A stretch of DNA of 33,069 nucleotides from JALJPB01 sp963933115 (GCA_963933115.1 CAWVSL010000032.1:1-33069), one strand, 5' to 3'; shown: positions 6,920-16,085, counted from the first letter of the stretch. The notes: generated by a model not told the origin, from the letters alone. Made by a program: numbers and translations.

Positions 6920-9022
6920 ATGCAATTATCAGCTTATTTAAACAATTTCGACAAAAGTAAACTCAAACATTTAAAGGGTTTAGGTACACCTATTATTGTT
7001 ATGGCCGCTTTAGGTATGGTTATTCTACCTATGTCACCCATTCTCCTTGATATCTTATTTTCTTTTAATATTGCTTTGTCTTTAATTGTTTTATTGATCA
7101 CCGTTTACACGCTCAAACCTCTTGATTTTGGCTCTTTCCCCGCCGTCCTACTTATTGCGACCATATTACGTTTAGCACTTAATGTCGCCAGTACTCGGGT
7201 GGTTTTGCTGGAGGGTCATCTTGGACCTGATGCTGCAGGTAAGGTCATTGAGGCTTTTGGCTCTGTGGTTATCGGTGGAAACTATGCTGTAGGTATGGTG
7301 GTCTTTTTAATTCTCATTATTATAAACTTTGTTGTTATCACGAAAGGTGCGGGCCGTATTGCTGAAGTAACCGCACGTTTTACCTTAGACGCCATGCCGG
7401 GAAAGCAAATGGCAATCGATGCCGACTTAAATGCAGGTTTTATTAATCAAGAGGAAGCAAGGGACCGTCGTATTGAAGTGACCACAGAAGCCGATTTTTA
7501 TGGCTCAATGGATGGTGCGAGTAAATTTGTTAAAGGTGATGCGATTGCCGGTATTTTAATTCTATTTATTAACTTAGTTGGCGGCTTAGTGATTGGCATG
7601 GTTCAACATGATCTTTCTTTTGACAGTGCCGTAGAAATATATACGGTATTAACTATTGGTGATGGCTTAGTGGCGCAAGTGCCGGGGTTATTACTGTCGG
7701 TTGCCACAGCGATTGCGGTTACCCGCCAAAACACTTCTGAAGATATGGGACAACAAGTTAGTAGTCAACTGGGGCAAGAAAAGTCGCTTTACTCGGCTGC
7801 TGCTCTCATGTTTGTTATGGGGGTAGTACCAGGTATGCCCCATTTTACTTTTTTAATGTTCGCCGCCATTATTGCCGCCGCTGCATACTTTGGTGAGAAG
7901 CTTAAAAAGAGCAAGGTCAAAGAGCTCAATGACGCCCAACAACAAACTCAAGTTGAGTCAAAAAAACAAGAAGCTGAAGTCAAAGAATTAGGGTGGGATG
8001 ATGTCAACCATGTTGATATTATTGGCTTAGAGATTGGTTATCGCTTGATTCCTCTGGTCGATAAAGCACAAGGGGGAGAATTGCTGAGCCGAATAAAGGG
8101 TGTGCGTAAAAAGCTCTCACAAGAATTTGGTTTTTTAGTGCCTGCGGTTCATATTCGTGACAATTTAGACTTAGACCCTAATTGTTATCAAATCTCTTTA
8201 ATGGGCGTAACTATTGGTAGTGCTGAAATAAGACATGATCATGAGCTTGCGATTAACCCTGGGCAAGTCTATGGCAAGCTAGAAGGTGTAGCGACTAAAG
8301 ATCCCGCTTTTGGTTTAGATGCTGTTTGGATTAATCAAAGTCAGCGTGAACATGCACAAACGTTAGGTTACACCGTAGTTGATGCAGCAACTGTTTTAGC
8401 GACACATTTAAGTCAAATTTTAACAAATAATGCGGCTCAACTGTTGGGCCATGAAGAAGTTCAAAACCTGATGGATATGCTGGCTAAGGTATATCCTAAA
8501 TTAGTTGAAGGTTTAATTCCTGATATTTTGACACTAGGCTCGGTTGTTAAAGTTTTACAGAATTTAATGAATGAAGGGGTTGCGGTAAGAGATATGCGCT
8601 CTATTGTGCAAACGCTTGTCGAATACGGTCCTAAGAGCCAAGACACCGATATTTTAACTGCTGCGGTCAGAATAAGCCTTCGCAAATTTATTATTCAAGA
8701 CTTAGTGGGAGCTAAGGCTGAGATACCTGTCATAACATTGTCACCCGAACTGGAACAAATGTTGCATCAGTCAATGCAAGTAGCAGGGGATGATGGTGCT
8801 GGTATTGAACCAGGCTTAGCTGAACGTTTACAAAAATCGTTAACCGAAGGTACCCAGCAACAAGAAATGGCAGGAGATAGTCCTATTTTATTAACCTCTG
8901 GAATTTTAAGAACGGTAATGGCTAAATTTGTAAAATATACCATTCCAGGTTTACGTGTTATTTCTTACCAAGAAATTCCTGACGATAAACAAATAAAAAT
9001 AGTAAGTGCCATCGGACAGTAG
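6920..9022 (+). CDS. flhA: Flagellar export protein FlhA
   Basis: FlhA is the export-gate component that uses the proton motive force and docks substrates and chaperones through its cytoplasmic ring. From ATG 6920 the product is 700 residues, the usual family length. It has eight membrane segments (about 20-310) with the FHIPEP signature region TARFTLDAMPGKQMAIDAD in the loop, then a long cytoplasmic domain from about residue 330. An ATG at 6863 would add 19 residues, but it lacks a ribosome-binding site and overlaps the candidate sigma-54 promoter. The site before 6920 is also weak (GAAG at 6911-6914), so the start is likely rather than certain. flhF follows after 60 bp. Confidence 0.95.
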   Translation: MQLSAYLNNFDKSKLKHLKGLGTPIIVMAALGMVILPMSPILLDILFSFNIALSLIVLLITVYTLKPLDFGSFPAVLLIATILRLALNVASTRVVLLEGHLGPDAAGKVIEAFGSVVIGGNYAVGMVVFLILIIINFVVITKGAGRIAEVTARFTLDAMPGKQMAIDADLNAGFINQEEARDRRIEVTTEADFYGSMDGASKFVKGDAIAGILILFINLVGGLVIGMVQHDLSFDSAVEIYTVLTIGDGLVAQVPGLLLSVATAIAVTRQNTSEDMGQQVSSQLGQEKSLYSAAALMFVMGVVPGMPHFTFLMFAAIIAAAAYFGEKLKKSKVKELNDAQQQTQVESKKQEAEVKELGWDDVNHVDIIGLEIGYRLIPLVDKAQGGELLSRIKGVRKKLSQEFGFLVPAVHIRDNLDLDPNCYQISLMGVTIGSAEIRHDHELAINPGQVYGKLEGVATKDPAFGLDAVWINQSQREHAQTLGYTVVDAATVLATHLSQILTNNAAQLLGHEEVQNLMDMLAKVYPKLVEGLIPDILTLGSVVKVLQNLMNEGVAVRDMRSIVQTLVEYGPKSQDTDILTAAVRISLRKFIIQDLVGAKAEIPVITLSPELEQMLHQSMQVAGDDGAGIEPGLAERLQKSLTEGTQQQEMAGDSPILLTSGILRTVMAKFVKYTIPGLRVISYQEIPDDKQIKIVSAIGQ

Positions 9023-9082
9023 TACCAGCGCTAGATAGCCACTGGGAATTTGTAGCTAAGTAATTGATAGTAAGAGGTTGTA

Positions 9083-10576
9083 ATGAAAATCAGACGTTTT
9101 GTAGCAAAAGATATGCGCACGGCATTAGCACAAATTAAAGAAGAGCTGGGTGTTGAAGCAGTTATTATGTCCAATAAAAAAGTCCCTGAGGGCGTTGAAT
9201 TAATGGCAGCTGTGGATTATTCAGAAGTGACGCCTGAAGCAAAACCAAAAGTTAACAGACAATCAATTCAAAATAATAGTCACCCTAATCCTTCAGAAAT
9301 TGCCCAGGATATAGTGACATTAAATAGCCCAATCAATACGGTTAGTCATAACATTAGTACTAATGAAGCTAATACAATGGATAAAAATAAGGGCGAAGCT
9401 CCAGCTGATAGCTTATCAGCATTACTTAACCGCCAAGTACAGCAAGCCCCGTTGATATCAACAAGTAAAAACAATTTATCTTCTGATGAAAATATTGAAC
9501 AGCAATTTAAAAGCTTCACTCAAAGATTGCAACAACCTGCTGATGCAGAAACCCTTGATGCAGATTTAAGTGGTGATAATGACTTTGCCCCTAAAATTAC
9601 AGAAATGAAAGCAAGTGAAGTTGATATAAAAGATAATGCCAATAATTTGACCCGCGTTGATTTACAGCCAATGCAAAAAGAAATGGCGGCTATTCGGCAG
9701 TTACTAGAACATCAAGTGTCAGGATTGATGTGGCAAGACTTGGCACAAAAGGATCCCCAACGCGCAGTATTAGTTAATCGTTTAATCGCTTTAGGATTAA
9801 CTGAGCAAATAGCCGATCAAATAGCAGGTTATGTGTCTCAAGTTGATAATGAAGAGGATGCATGGCATCAGGCTCAACAATTAATTGCTGAGCAATTAAA
9901 TACTACGAATAACGATATTATTAACCGTGGCGGTGTTGTTGCTTTAGTTGGTCCAACGGGTGTGGGTAAAACGACAACCATTGCTAAACTTGCCGCTCGA
10001 TTTTCTCAATATCATGGTGCCGATCAAATTGCTCTTATTTCAACAGATACTTTCCGTATTGCCGGTTTTGAACAATTAACGACTTATGGAAAAATTATTG
10101 GCTGCAATGTAAGGCTAGCGAAAGATGCTGACGAATTAGATGTGCTATTACAATTATTTTCAAATAAAAAACTCGTCTTAATTGATACGGCTGGCATGGG
10201 ACAACGTGATATTCGATTAGCCGAGCACTTAACAACATTAGTCACTAATACTCGAGTGAAAATTCGTAATTATTTAGTACTTGCCGCTAATACTCAACAA
10301 AGAGTGATGCAAGAAAATGTTGAACGCTTTAAAAAAGTGCCATTGTCGGGGGTGATATACACTAAGGTTGATGAAAGTTTAAGCATTGGTGAGATAATAT
10401 CAACTTCGATTCAAAATGGCTTGCCCATTGGATATCTTACTGATGGACAAAGAGTTCCTGAGGATATTAAAGTTGCCAATGTTAATAAATTAGTTAGTCT
10501 TGCAGATAAAATGGTCAATAATTCATCGGCCAAACAAACGATTAGTTCCCGCAATGTACCTGTTAATTATTCATAG
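9083..10576 (+). CDS. flhF: Flagellar placement GTPase FlhF
   Basis: FlhF is an SRP-family GTPase that sets polar flagellum position and number with FlhG. The 497-residue protein has the basic N-terminal start MKIRRFVAKDMRTALAQIKEE, a long low-complexity B domain (about 55-200), then the NG domain. The P-loop GPTGVGKTTT starts at residue 290, followed by STDTFRIAGFEQL, the DTAGM switch and TKVDES. AAGAGG sits before the ATG at 9083. Its presence with flhG indicates a polar flagellum. flhG follows after 115 bp. Confidence 0.97.
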   Translation: MKIRRFVAKDMRTALAQIKEELGVEAVIMSNKKVPEGVELMAAVDYSEVTPEAKPKVNRQSIQNNSHPNPSEIAQDIVTLNSPINTVSHNISTNEANTMDKNKGEAPADSLSALLNRQVQQAPLISTSKNNLSSDENIEQQFKSFTQRLQQPADAETLDADLSGDNDFAPKITEMKASEVDIKDNANNLTRVDLQPMQKEMAAIRQLLEHQVSGLMWQDLAQKDPQRAVLVNRLIALGLTEQIADQIAGYVSQVDNEEDAWHQAQQLIAEQLNTTNNDIINRGGVVALVGPTGVGKTTTIAKLAARFSQYHGADQIALISTDTFRIAGFEQLTTYGKIIGCNVRLAKDADELDVLLQLFSNKKLVLIDTAGMGQRDIRLAEHLTTLVTNTRVKIRNYLVLAANTQQRVMQENVERFKKVPLSGVIYTKVDESLSIGEIISTSIQNGLPIGYLTDGQRVPEDIKVANVNKLVSLADKMVNNSSAKQTISSRNVPVNYS

Positions 10577-10691
10577 GTATTAGCATGCTAGTTAGACTGT
10601 TTTACAGCTAACGACAATTAGGCAACTGACCTTATTTTCACCTCTTTTATTTACCTTAAGAGAGCATTTTAAGAATATTGAGAACAAATAG

Positions 10692-11537
10692 ATGATAGAT
10701 CAAGCGAGTGGTTTAAGAAAAATGCAAGATTTACAACCGGTAAAAGTTATTGCTGTTTCTGGTGGAAAAGGAGGTGTTGGTAAAACTAATGTTTCTTTAA
10801 ATACTGCTATTGCTTTAGCTCAACAAGGTAAAAAGGTTTTAGTTCTCGATGCTGACTTAGGTTTAGCAAATGTTGATGTGATGTTAGGTTTGAGAGTTAA
10901 AAGAAATTTATCTCATGTTTTGTCAGGTGAGTGTGGGCTTGACGATATTATTATTGAAGGTCCTGCTGGAATGAAAATTATTCCAGCTACCTCGGGCCGC
11001 CAATCTATGGTTGATTTAACGCCTTCAGAACATGCTGAATTAATTCGAGCATTTAGTGATATGAACACTAAGTTTGATGTTTTGATCGTTGATACAGCAG
11101 CAGGCATCTCTGATATGGTGTTGAGTTTCACTCGAGCAGCTCAAGATGTCATGGTTGTTGTTTGTGATGAGCCAACCTCAATTACCGATTGTTATGCGTT
11201 AATGAAGTTGTTAAGTCGAGACCATGGTGTAATCAAATTTAAAGTGGTTGCTAATATGGTTCGCAGTCCAAAAGAAGGGCAGCAACTTTTCACTAAATTA
11301 ACTAAAGTTACCGATCGCTTTCTTGATGTGACCTTAGAACTTGTTGCGGTTATTCCCTTTGATGAAAATATTAGAAAATCAGTGCGTAAACAACAAGCTA
11401 TTGTTGAAGCTTTTCCTAGTTCTCCAGCCGCATTAGCCTTAACAACACTGGCAAAAAAAATCTGCAACTGGTCAATTCCTACTCAAGCATCTGGACATTT
11501 AGAATTTTTTATCGAAAAATTATTAGATAATAAATAA
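10692..11537 (+). CDS. flhG: Flagellar number regulator FlhG (FleN, MinD-like ATPase)
   Basis: FlhG is a MinD/ParA-type ATPase that opposes FlhF and restrains the master flagellar regulator, limiting flagellar number. The 281-residue protein has the N-terminal activator-like helix (GLRKMQDLQ), the deviant Walker A motif GGKGGVGKT (residues 24-32), switch LDADLGLANVDVMLG and the Walker B-type VDTAAGISD. A C-terminal amphipathic helix (LEFFIEKLLDNK) could bind membrane. The ribosome-binding site is weak (GAGAAC at 10680-10685). fliA follows. Confidence 0.96.
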   Translation: MIDQASGLRKMQDLQPVKVIAVSGGKGGVGKTNVSLNTAIALAQQGKKVLVLDADLGLANVDVMLGLRVKRNLSHVLSGECGLDDIIIEGPAGMKIIPATSGRQSMVDLTPSEHAELIRAFSDMNTKFDVLIVDTAAGISDMVLSFTRAAQDVMVVVCDEPTSITDCYALMKLLSRDHGVIKFKVVANMVRSPKEGQQLFTKLTKVTDRFLDVTLELVAVIPFDENIRKSVRKQQAIVEAFPSSPAALALTTLAKKICNWSIPTQASGHLEFFIEKLLDNK

Positions 11538-11584
11538 TTTTATAGTACTTACTTGTAACAATAATTAAACGTATTGGAGTGAAA

Positions 11585-12304
11585 GTGGTTAAAGCAAATG
11601 CTTATAATATTCAAGTGGATAAATCACTACTGCTTGAACAGCATACCATATTAGTTAAACGTATTGCTTATCATCTACTTGCACGACTTCCTGCAAGTGT
11701 TCTTGTTGATGATCTTATTCAATCCGGCATGATTGGCTTATTTGAGGCGGGTAATAATTTTGATGCCAGTAAAGGTGCTAGTTTTGAAACTTTTGCCGGT
11801 ATTCGTATTCGTGGAGCAATGCTTGATGAAATGAGACGGGGGGACTGGACTCCTCGCTCTGTTCATAAAAATAGTCGAATGGTCAGTAATGCGATAAAAG
11901 AATTAGAGGCAGGGTTAGGCAGAGATGTTACCGATAGTGAAGTTGCTGAAAAACTTAATATTTCATTAAATGATTATCATCAAATTTTAAGTGAAGTCAG
12001 TACAGGTAAGATTATTGGTATTGAAGATTTAGCTATTGGTGAAGATGGCTTAAGTTTTGATGAGACGAGCCATAACGACGACCCTTATCAAAGTATTGAA
12101 CGACACTCTTTTAAAAAAGGTTTAACAGCATGTATTGCGTCTTTACCTAGTCGAGAAGCTTTGGTTTTATCACTTTATTATGATGAGGAATTAAATTTAC
12201 GGGAAATTGGTCATGTTTTAGATGTGAGTGAGTCTAGAGTCAGCCAAATACATAGCCAAGCGATGCATAGGTTAAAAGCGCGTATGCAAGCATGGCAAAA
12301 CTAA
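11585..12304 (+). CDS. fliA: RNA polymerase sigma factor for flagellar operons FliA (sigma-28)
   Basis: FliA directs late flagellar genes after export of the anti-sigma factor FlgM. I choose GTG 11585 because GGAG at 11576-11579 lies five bases before it; a GTG two codons earlier overlaps that site. This gives 239 residues, the length of E. coli FliA. Region 2 (LVDDLIQSGMIGLFEAG, FETFAGIRIRGAMLDEMRR), region 3 and region 4 (LNLREIGHVLDVSESRVSQIHSQA) are all present. It ends the flhA-flhF-flhG-fliA series and is followed by a strong terminator at 12333, where relatives continue into cheYZAB. Confidence 0.96.
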   Translation: MVKANAYNIQVDKSLLLEQHTILVKRIAYHLLARLPASVLVDDLIQSGMIGLFEAGNNFDASKGASFETFAGIRIRGAMLDEMRRGDWTPRSVHKNSRMVSNAIKELEAGLGRDVTDSEVAEKLNISLNDYHQILSEVSTGKIIGIEDLAIGEDGLSFDETSHNDDPYQSIERHSFKKGLTACIASLPSREALVLSLYYDEELNLREIGHVLDVSESRVSQIHSQAMHRLKARMQAWQN

Positions 12305-12332
12305 TGACTCATTGGGTAAATCAAGGTCTTAT

Positions 12333-12354
12333 AAAAGTCAGGGTGACTTTTTTT
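12333..12354 (+). terminator. Rho-independent terminator after fliA
   Basis: A perfect 8-bp stem AAAAGTCA (12333-12340) and TGACTTTT (12344-12351) with loop GGG is followed by a T run to 12354. It begins 29 bp after the fliA stop, so the flhA-fliA transcript probably ends here. Confidence 0.8.
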
Positions 12355-12673
12355 GATGGTTAAACTTTTCTAGCTAATCATTAAAATAATGCTGAATGGT
12401 ACTTTGAATAGAAAATAAAAAACATCGATCGTGATAGCGTTTAAATCAGTACAAAGGTTTAATTCTACTGGAAAAAAAGCAGCAACTAATTGCCGCCAAA
12501 AGCCACTAAAGCTGAGTTATTTAGCTTTAGCGATAAAGAATATTAGTTTATAGGAATATAGACAAACCAAGGGTTGAACATAGTTATTAATGGCGTTAAA
12601 CCAGAAATGTTGAATGTCATTAGATATCCAGTTTAATTGGTATAGAGAGTGAAATTTCGCTCTGCTAATGTCT

Positions 12674-12679
12674 TATAAT
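12674..12679 (+). promoter_or_regulatory. Possible -10 element for the DUF2802 gene
   Basis: A consensus TATAAT lies 31 bp before the ATG at 12710, downstream of the fliA terminator where a new promoter is needed. No good -35 hexamer is seen at 16-18 bp upstream, so the call is weak. Confidence 0.3.
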
Positions 12680-12709
12680 TAAGCACTAAATTTATTAGGA
12701 AATAGAGTC

Positions 12710-13180
12710 ATGTCATTATTAACACTACCTATATTAACACTACCTATTCTTGCCTTAATTACGCTCATTGTTAGCATATTTTTTGCACTGATTTTTAAAT
12801 ATTTGCTATCGTCTTTAAAAAATAAGCTTTCAACTTTACAAAGCCAACAGCAAGAGAGTGAGTTGTTTATTAGTGAAATGAAGCTATCTCTTGCAAACTT
12901 TCAAACCATGATTGTAGATCTTTCGCATGCTCAAAATAATAAAAGAATCGAGACAGAAAAAGTTGTGGTACAGCTAGAATCTCGAGTGGGTTTGTTGCAA
13001 TCTAATGTTGTCAGTTTAGAGGAACAAGTGAAACAATCATTAGAACAACCTGAAGATAAACTTTATAGTAGGGCGTTTAAATTAGCCGCCAAAGGTGCGG
13101 ATCTTGAGGAGATAATGACAGAATGTGAATTACCTCGTGCTGAAGCAGAAATGCTGTTATCTATGTATAAAGCTAATTAA
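12710..13180 (+). CDS. DUF2802 family membrane-anchored coiled-coil protein
   Basis: Function unknown. The 156-residue product has an N-terminal membrane segment (about 3-32), a coiled-coil-like region rich in Gln/Glu/Lys (about 38-110) and a C-terminal HTH-like DUF2802 motif (SRAFKLAAKGADLEEIMTEC, then ELPRAEAEMLLSMYK). In Vibrio, Shewanella and Pseudomonas a DUF2802 gene sits at the end of the fliA-cheYZAB-parA-cheW series, so this copy marks the usual far border of that cluster. The first 13 codons contain a perfect 15-bp tandem duplication giving LTLPI twice. GGAAATAGAG precedes the ATG. Confidence 0.82.
   Translation: MSLLTLPILTLPILALITLIVSIFFALIFKYLLSSLKNKLSTLQSQQQESELFISEMKLSLANFQTMIVDLSHAQNNKRIETEKVVVQLESRVGLLQSNVVSLEEQVKQSLEQPEDKLYSRAFKLAAKGADLEEIMTECELPRAEAEMLLSMYKAN
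12718..12747 (+). repeat. 15-bp tandem duplication at the DUF2802 gene start
   Basis: ATTAACACTACCTAT at 12718-12732 is repeated exactly at 12733-12747. It encodes LTLPI twice and lengthens the N-terminal hydrophobic segment by five residues. Confidence 0.95.
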
Positions 13181-13332
13181 AACTGCGCCCACGTCATATA
13201 ATAAAAACAAACACTTATTTCCACTGTAATGGCATAGTACAAACAACTTATTGTGGCTAATTTTGCAAGTCATGCTAAAATCTCATCATTAAAATCCCAT
13301 TACTTTACTCATTGTTGGCAAGGAAGAAATTA

Positions 13333-14106
13333 GTGAAATTGTCTTTTTTTCGTTTCAGTGGCCGACTCCATCGGTTATTTTTAATTATATGCCTATTGGT
13401 TATTACCGGTTGTTCTTCTACTCCAATAAGTCAGGGGGGAGACCCAAGAGATCCAATTGAACCAATAAACAGGGCGTTTTGGGATTTTACTTGGGATTAT
13501 ACCGATAAATACCTTTCTAAACCTGCTGCAATTGCCTATAGCACTCATACACCTGCCTTATTACGTTCAGGTTTGTACAACATGGCAACCAATTTAAATG
13601 AACCCTCGAGTATTATTAATAACCTTTTGCAAGCCAAATTTACTAATGCAGCAAAGAGCGCTGGACGTTTTTTATTAAACTCTACCATTGGTTTATTGGG
13701 GTTTTTTGACCCTGCTAGTGACTTTGACTGGGTAGTTGATCAAGAAGAGTTTGGTGAAGTTCTTGGCTCATATGGGGCAAGCGATGGCTATTACTTTGTG
13801 GTTCCAGGTATAGGACCAACATCTGTCAGAGAAGAGATTGGTGATTATGTTGATCAATATTATTGGCCACTGGCAATTATTGATTTTTGGCCAAATTTAG
13901 CTCGTTCAGCTATTTTAGGTTTAGAGAAAAGAGCCGCAGTAATCGATCAAGATCCGCTGATCCAAGAATCTTTTGATAGCTATGAATTTGTCAAAAATGC
14001 TTACTTTCAAAATATGAACTATAAACTCTATGATGGTAATCCACCTATTGAGATTAATAAAAAAGAAGAGGCTCAATTAGATGCCTTTATGGATGAATTT
14101 GATTAG
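13333..14106 (+). CDS. mlaA: Outer-membrane lipid asymmetry lipoprotein MlaA (VacJ)
   Basis: MlaA removes mislocalised phospholipids from the outer leaflet of the outer membrane and passes them to MlaC. I choose GTG 13333 because AAGGAAG (13320-13326) lies six bases before it; TTG codons at 13312 and 13315 lie upstream of that site. This gives 257 residues beginning with a basic, hydrophobic lipoprotein signal and lipobox ending in VITGC. The mature protein has DPIEPINRAFWDFTWDYTD, matching the MlaA start, and VVPGIGPTSVREEIGDYVD, the conserved central motif. The mlaFEDCB transporter genes are not in the window. Its promoter is not obvious. Confidence 0.94.
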   Translation: MKLSFFRFSGRLHRLFLIICLLVITGCSSTPISQGGDPRDPIEPINRAFWDFTWDYTDKYLSKPAAIAYSTHTPALLRSGLYNMATNLNEPSSIINNLLQAKFTNAAKSAGRFLLNSTIGLLGFFDPASDFDWVVDQEEFGEVLGSYGASDGYYFVVPGIGPTSVREEIGDYVDQYYWPLAIIDFWPNLARSAILGLEKRAAVIDQDPLIQESFDSYEFVKNAYFQNMNYKLYDGNPPIEINKKEEAQLDAFMDEFD

Positions 14107-14203
14107 GAATGATCGTTGCTTTAGTAAAAAAATAATAAACGAGTACCGTCTTGACCTGCAATTTGTTAGAATTACGCAAAATTTTTTCGTTGAGAATAAT
14201 TAG

Positions 14204-14668
14204 ATGAATGTAATTGAATCAAATTTTGATGCGCCAGGTAAAAAAATAGCCATTGTTGTATCACGTTTTAACAGTTTTATTGTTGAAAGTTTATTAGAGG
14301 GTGCTTTAGACGCTCTTAAGCGTCACGGTAATATTGCTGATAAGGATATTACTATTGTCCGCGTCCCCGGTGCTTATGAACTTCCTGTTGCTGCTAAGCG
14401 CATTGCTCAAAAAGGTGGATTTGACGCTATTATTGCTATTGGTGCAGTAATTCGTGGTGGAACTCCTCATTTTGAATTTGTTGCTGGCGAATGTAACAGC
14501 GGTTTAGCACAAGTTGCTATGGAGTTTACACTTCCTGTCGCTTTTGGTGTGATCACTACTGACACCATTGAGCAAGCTATCGACCGTGCTGGTACTAAAG
14601 CAGGTAATAAAGGTGCTGAAGCTGCACTTAGTGCTTTAGAAATGGTCAACGTTTTAGCCAAGATATAA
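14204..14668 (+). CDS. ribH: 6,7-dimethyl-8-ribityllumazine synthase
   Basis: RibH condenses ribitylaminouracil with dihydroxybutanone phosphate to lumazine, the penultimate step of riboflavin synthesis. The 154-residue product fits the family length and has IVVSRFNSFIVESLLEGAL, VPGAYELPVAAK, AIIAIGAVIRGGTPHFEFVA with the catalytic His, and PVAFGVITTDTIEQAIDRAG. It leads ribH-nusB-thiL-pgpA, a conserved gammaproteobacterial order; ribD, ribE and ribBA, often just upstream, are replaced here by mlaA. No FMN riboswitch was recognised in the 97-bp leader. Confidence 0.97.
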   Translation: MNVIESNFDAPGKKIAIVVSRFNSFIVESLLEGALDALKRHGNIADKDITIVRVPGAYELPVAAKRIAQKGGFDAIIAIGAVIRGGTPHFEFVAGECNSGLAQVAMEFTLPVAFGVITTDTIEQAIDRAGTKAGNKGAEAALSALEMVNVLAKI

Positions 14669-14689
14669 CTTTATATTTGAGAGTCAATT

Positions 14690-15106
14690 GTGAAACCATC
14701 ACCTAGAAGAAAAGCCCGCGAACTAGCGGTGCAAGCAGTATATTCTTGGCAACTAAGCCAAAATTCTGTAACAGACATAGCCGCTAATTTTTTAACCGAC
14801 AATAGCGCTCGTCGTTTTGATATTGATTATTTTCAGCAATTACTAAGCGGTGTTGCTGCCGATGTTAGTAATATCGATAACGCGATTGCTCCTCATGTTG
14901 ACCGTCCTTTAGCAGACGTTGATCACGTTGAAAAAGCAATTTTACGTGTTGCGATTTATGAACTCAATGATTGTATTGATGTGCCATATAAAGTGGTTAT
15001 TAATGAAGCCATTGAACTTGCAAAGACTTTTGCCGCTGACGACAGTCATAAATTTGTTAATGGTGTTTTAGATAAAGCCGTTAAGCTAATTCGCCCACAA
15101 GTATGA
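14690..15106 (+). CDS. nusB: Transcription antitermination factor NusB
   Basis: NusB binds boxA RNA with NusE (S10) and supports rRNA antitermination. The 138-residue all-helical protein starts at GTG 14690 (GAGAG at 14679-14683 upstream) with PSPRRKARELAVQAVYSWQLS, the typical NusB start, and contains DHVEKAILRVAIYEL, VPYKVVINEAIELAKTF and KFVNGVLDKA. It lies 21 bp after ribH and 4 bp before thiL, so the group is likely one transcript. Confidence 0.97.
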   Translation: MKPSPRRKARELAVQAVYSWQLSQNSVTDIAANFLTDNSARRFDIDYFQQLLSGVAADVSNIDNAIAPHVDRPLADVDHVEKAILRVAIYELNDCIDVPYKVVINEAIELAKTFAADDSHKFVNGVLDKAVKLIRPQV

Positions 15107-15110
15107 TTTA

Positions 15111-16085
15111 ATGAAAGAGTTTAATCTTATTAAACAGTTTTTTACCGAGCAGGTAACAAACCGTAAAGATGTGATACTCAGTATTGGTGACGATTGTGCT
15201 TTAATTGCACCTACTGAACGTCAGCATATTGCTATTACTACAGACACTTTAATTAGTGGTGTACACTTTCCTGTTGATACACCTGCCCGTGCTATTGGCC
15301 ATAAAGCAATTGCTGTTAACCTGTCGGATTTAGCGGCGATAGGAGCTGAACCTGCTTGGATTTCATTGGCACTGACCTTACCTAAATTCGATCATTTATG
15401 GCTCAGTGAGTTTTGTGCTGGTCTCTTTGAATTGTGTGAGTATTACAATATACAACTTATTGGTGGTGATACTACTCAAGGGCCGTTAAGTATAACGGTA
15501 ACGGCTCAAGGCTTAGTGCCTCTCAATAAATCGATACTTCGGTCTGGCGCAAAATCAGGTGACTGGTTATTTGTCACTGGCGAGTTAGGTGATGCCGCAC
15601 TAGCGCTGCAAGATATTCAAGGCAAGGTCGTTATCGACCATAAGGATAAAGAACAAGTTCATAGTAAGCTTAATTATCCTAAACCTAGAGTACTTGCTGG
15701 GCAAAGCTTACGTGAATATGCTTCCTCGGCTATTGACCTTTCTGATGGTTTGATTTCTGACTTAGGCCATATTTGTAAAGCCTCAGGTGTCGGTGCTAAT
15801 ATCGTTTTAGATGCCTTACCTTTATCGACAGTATTAAAAGACACCTTAGGTATTGATAAAGCGATAGAGCTTGCTTTAGCCGGCGGTGATGATTATGAGC
15901 TTTTATTTACGGTATCTGAAGATAAAAAAGTCGGTATGGAAACGGCGTTAGTTAATGCCGGCATTCCGGTCAAGTGTATCGGTCAGATAAATGCTTCTGA
16001 AAAAATAACGACGACCATGGATAGTAAAGTGGTCTCAATCAATGTTCAAGGCTTCGAGCATTTTTCAAACTCTAATGAAAAATAA
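15111..16085 (+). CDS. thiL: Thiamine-monophosphate kinase
   Basis: ThiL phosphorylates thiamine monophosphate to the active cofactor thiamine pyrophosphate. The 324-residue product has SIGDDCALI and TTDTLISGVHFP (metal and ATP binding Asp residues), AVNLSDLAAIGAEP, GGDTTQGPLSITVTAQG, AIDLSDGLISDLGHIC and LALAGGDDYELLFTV, all characteristic of the ThiL/PurM fold. The start ATG at 15111 is 4 bp after the nusB stop without a clear ribosome-binding site, suggesting coupling. Its last codons overlap the pgpA start. No TPP riboswitch was seen. Confidence 0.97.
   Translation: MKEFNLIKQFFTEQVTNRKDVILSIGDDCALIAPTERQHIAITTDTLISGVHFPVDTPARAIGHKAIAVNLSDLAAIGAEPAWISLALTLPKFDHLWLSEFCAGLFELCEYYNIQLIGGDTTQGPLSITVTAQGLVPLNKSILRSGAKSGDWLFVTGELGDAALALQDIQGKVVIDHKDKEQVHSKLNYPKPRVLAGQSLREYASSAIDLSDGLISDLGHICKASGVGANIVLDALPLSTVLKDTLGIDKAIELALAGGDDYELLFTVSEDKKVGMETALVNAGIPVKCIGQINASEKITTTMDSKVVSINVQGFEHFSNSNEK

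Larger units (their letters stand above)
12305..12709. other. 405-bp non-coding gap between fliA and the DUF2802 gene
   Basis: No coding frame of useful length was found on either strand. The gap holds the fliA terminator (12333-12354), a second perfect 8-bp inverted repeat CTAAAGCT (12506-12513) / AGCTTTAG (12523-12530) without a T run, and a TATAAT hexamer at 12674-12679 that may start the next transcript. No stretch was recognised as cheY, cheZ, cheA, cheB, parA or cheW remnants by reading. Confidence 0.8.

Noticed and set aside
12506..12530. Second terminator after fliA
   Set aside because: The 8-bp stem lacks a T run and the first hairpin is already sufficient; kept only as an inverted repeat in the gap.
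14151..14178. Sigma-70 promoter for ribH (TTGACC)
   Set aside because: A good -35 is present but no acceptable -10 lies at 16-18 bp, so it was not listed as a feature.
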